Shown here: positions 43,212 to 43,479 of the stretch, piece after piece
Layout: every line of letters begins with the position of its first letter
How positions within the stretch are numbered: the first letter of the stretch is position 1
DNA from: Sphingobium sp.
GTDB taxonomy: Bacteria > Pseudomonadota > Alphaproteobacteria > Sphingomonadales > Sphingomonadaceae
DNA: 43,479 bases
Assembly (NCBI GenBank): GCA_022652485.1
Contig: JALCRK010000031.1
Location: 1-43,479, forward strand
Direction of reading: 5' to 3'
Position numbers and translations under genes: made by a program
Notes under the pieces: model-generated
Database searches by the model: none
Told to the model about the DNA's origin: nothing
Seen by the model: the letters and a program-made list of their open reading frames with translations, nothing else

Positions 43212-43479
43212 CAGAACACCTCCGCCAGCACTTCGCCGCCGACATTCTGCTCGCGCGCTTCCGCGTCGGAGAGAACGCCCTTGGGCGTGGATACGATGGT
43301 AATGCCGAGGCCGTTGCGCACGACGGGAAGCTCCTTGCTACCCGAATAGACGCGGCGGCCCGGCTTCGAAACGCGCGCGACATGCTTGATCGCGGGCTGG
43401 CCCTCGAAATATTTCAGCTCGATGCGCAGGCCCGGGTGCTTGCCGAGCGCGTCCTCGGAATAACCACGGATATAGCCTT
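43211..43479 (-). CDS. rpsH: 30S ribosomal protein S8, partial
   Basis: The last 88 codons of S8 are present; the 5' end lies beyond the window edge. [21 protein letters not shown], the middle [14 protein letters not shown] and [20 protein letters not shown], and the end GGEVLAEVF identify it. S8 binds 16S rRNA and, in many bacteria, represses its own operon. It lies in the usual order before rplF. Confidence 0.95.
   Translation of the reverse strand, partial: GYIRGYSEDALGKHPGLRIELKYFEGQPAIKHVARVSKPGRRVYSGSKELPVVRNGLGITIVSTPKGVLSDAEAREQNVGGEVLAEVF

Noticed and set aside
1..43479. CRISPR arrays, tRNA or rRNA genes, intact insertion sequences
   Set aside because: Nothing resembling regularly spaced repeats with spacers, tRNA-like cloverleaf, rRNA sequence or a complete transposase was found.

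Overview
The window reads as a high-GC alphaproteobacterial chromosome, most likely a member of the Sphingomonadales. That placement is an inference from the look of the SecY, ribosomal protein S5 and adenylate kinase sequences and from the style of the conjugation genes. No rRNA gene or other taxonomic marker is present. Two blocks meet at about 28.8 kb.

Block 1 (1 to about 28,820) is most of an integrative and conjugative element (ICE) whose left end lies outside the window. Its left flank is decayed. A C-terminal piece of a strawberry-notch-like helicase is joined head-on near position 740 to the 5' part of an XRE regulator, and a DUF6499/DUF2285 gene carries a frameshift. Next come a helix-turn-helix protein, a plasmid-type replication initiator (RepA-like) with three iteron-like repeats directly downstream, and the transfer module. 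The transfer genes are DUF2840, the TraF peptidase, DUF736, a lytic transglycosylase, a VirD2-like relaxase with a DUF3363 tail, the TraG/VirD4 coupling protein and a ribbon-helix-helix protein. After an inserted Fic-family gene with two operator-like palindromes comes a complete P-type mating-pair operon (trbB, C, D, E, J, K-like, L, F, G, I, then DUF2274). A relaxosome, a coupling protein and a full secretion channel are therefore all encoded here.

The cargo between the trb operon and the integrase is a small lower meta-cleavage cassette: 2-oxopent-4-enoate hydratase, acylating acetaldehyde dehydrogenase and 4-hydroxy-2-oxovalerate aldolase. It is flanked by a LysR and a divergent IclR regulator and contains a perfect 44-bp palindrome. 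These three enzymes would turn 2-hydroxypenta-2,4-dienoate into pyruvate and acetyl-CoA. The upper-pathway enzymes are not in the window. An AlpA-type regulator and a P4-type tyrosine integrase close the element next to the 3' end of guaA, a known integration hotspot. Repeats resembling integrase arm sites lie between the integrase and guaA.

Block 2 (28,822 to 43,479) is core chromosome, nearly all on the minus strand: guaA, an exported prolyl oligopeptidase, then rplQ, rpoA, rpsK and rpsM (the alpha operon). A four-gene interruption follows: a single-domain response regulator on the plus strand, an acyltransferase, a DUF1275 membrane protein and an SRPBCC protein. Then come adk, secY, rplO, rpmD, rpsE, rplR, rplF and a partial rpsH (the spc operon). 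The alpha genes are thus cut off from the spc operon and appear to have their own promoter upstream of rpsM. Several hairpins sit inside the ribosomal operons.

The features that deserve most attention are the iteron array beside repA in an ICE, the Fic gene and its paired operators inside the conjugation module, the 44-bp palindrome in the catabolic cassette, and the guaA junction with its repeats. No wholly unknown multi-gene system could be demonstrated from sequence alone.
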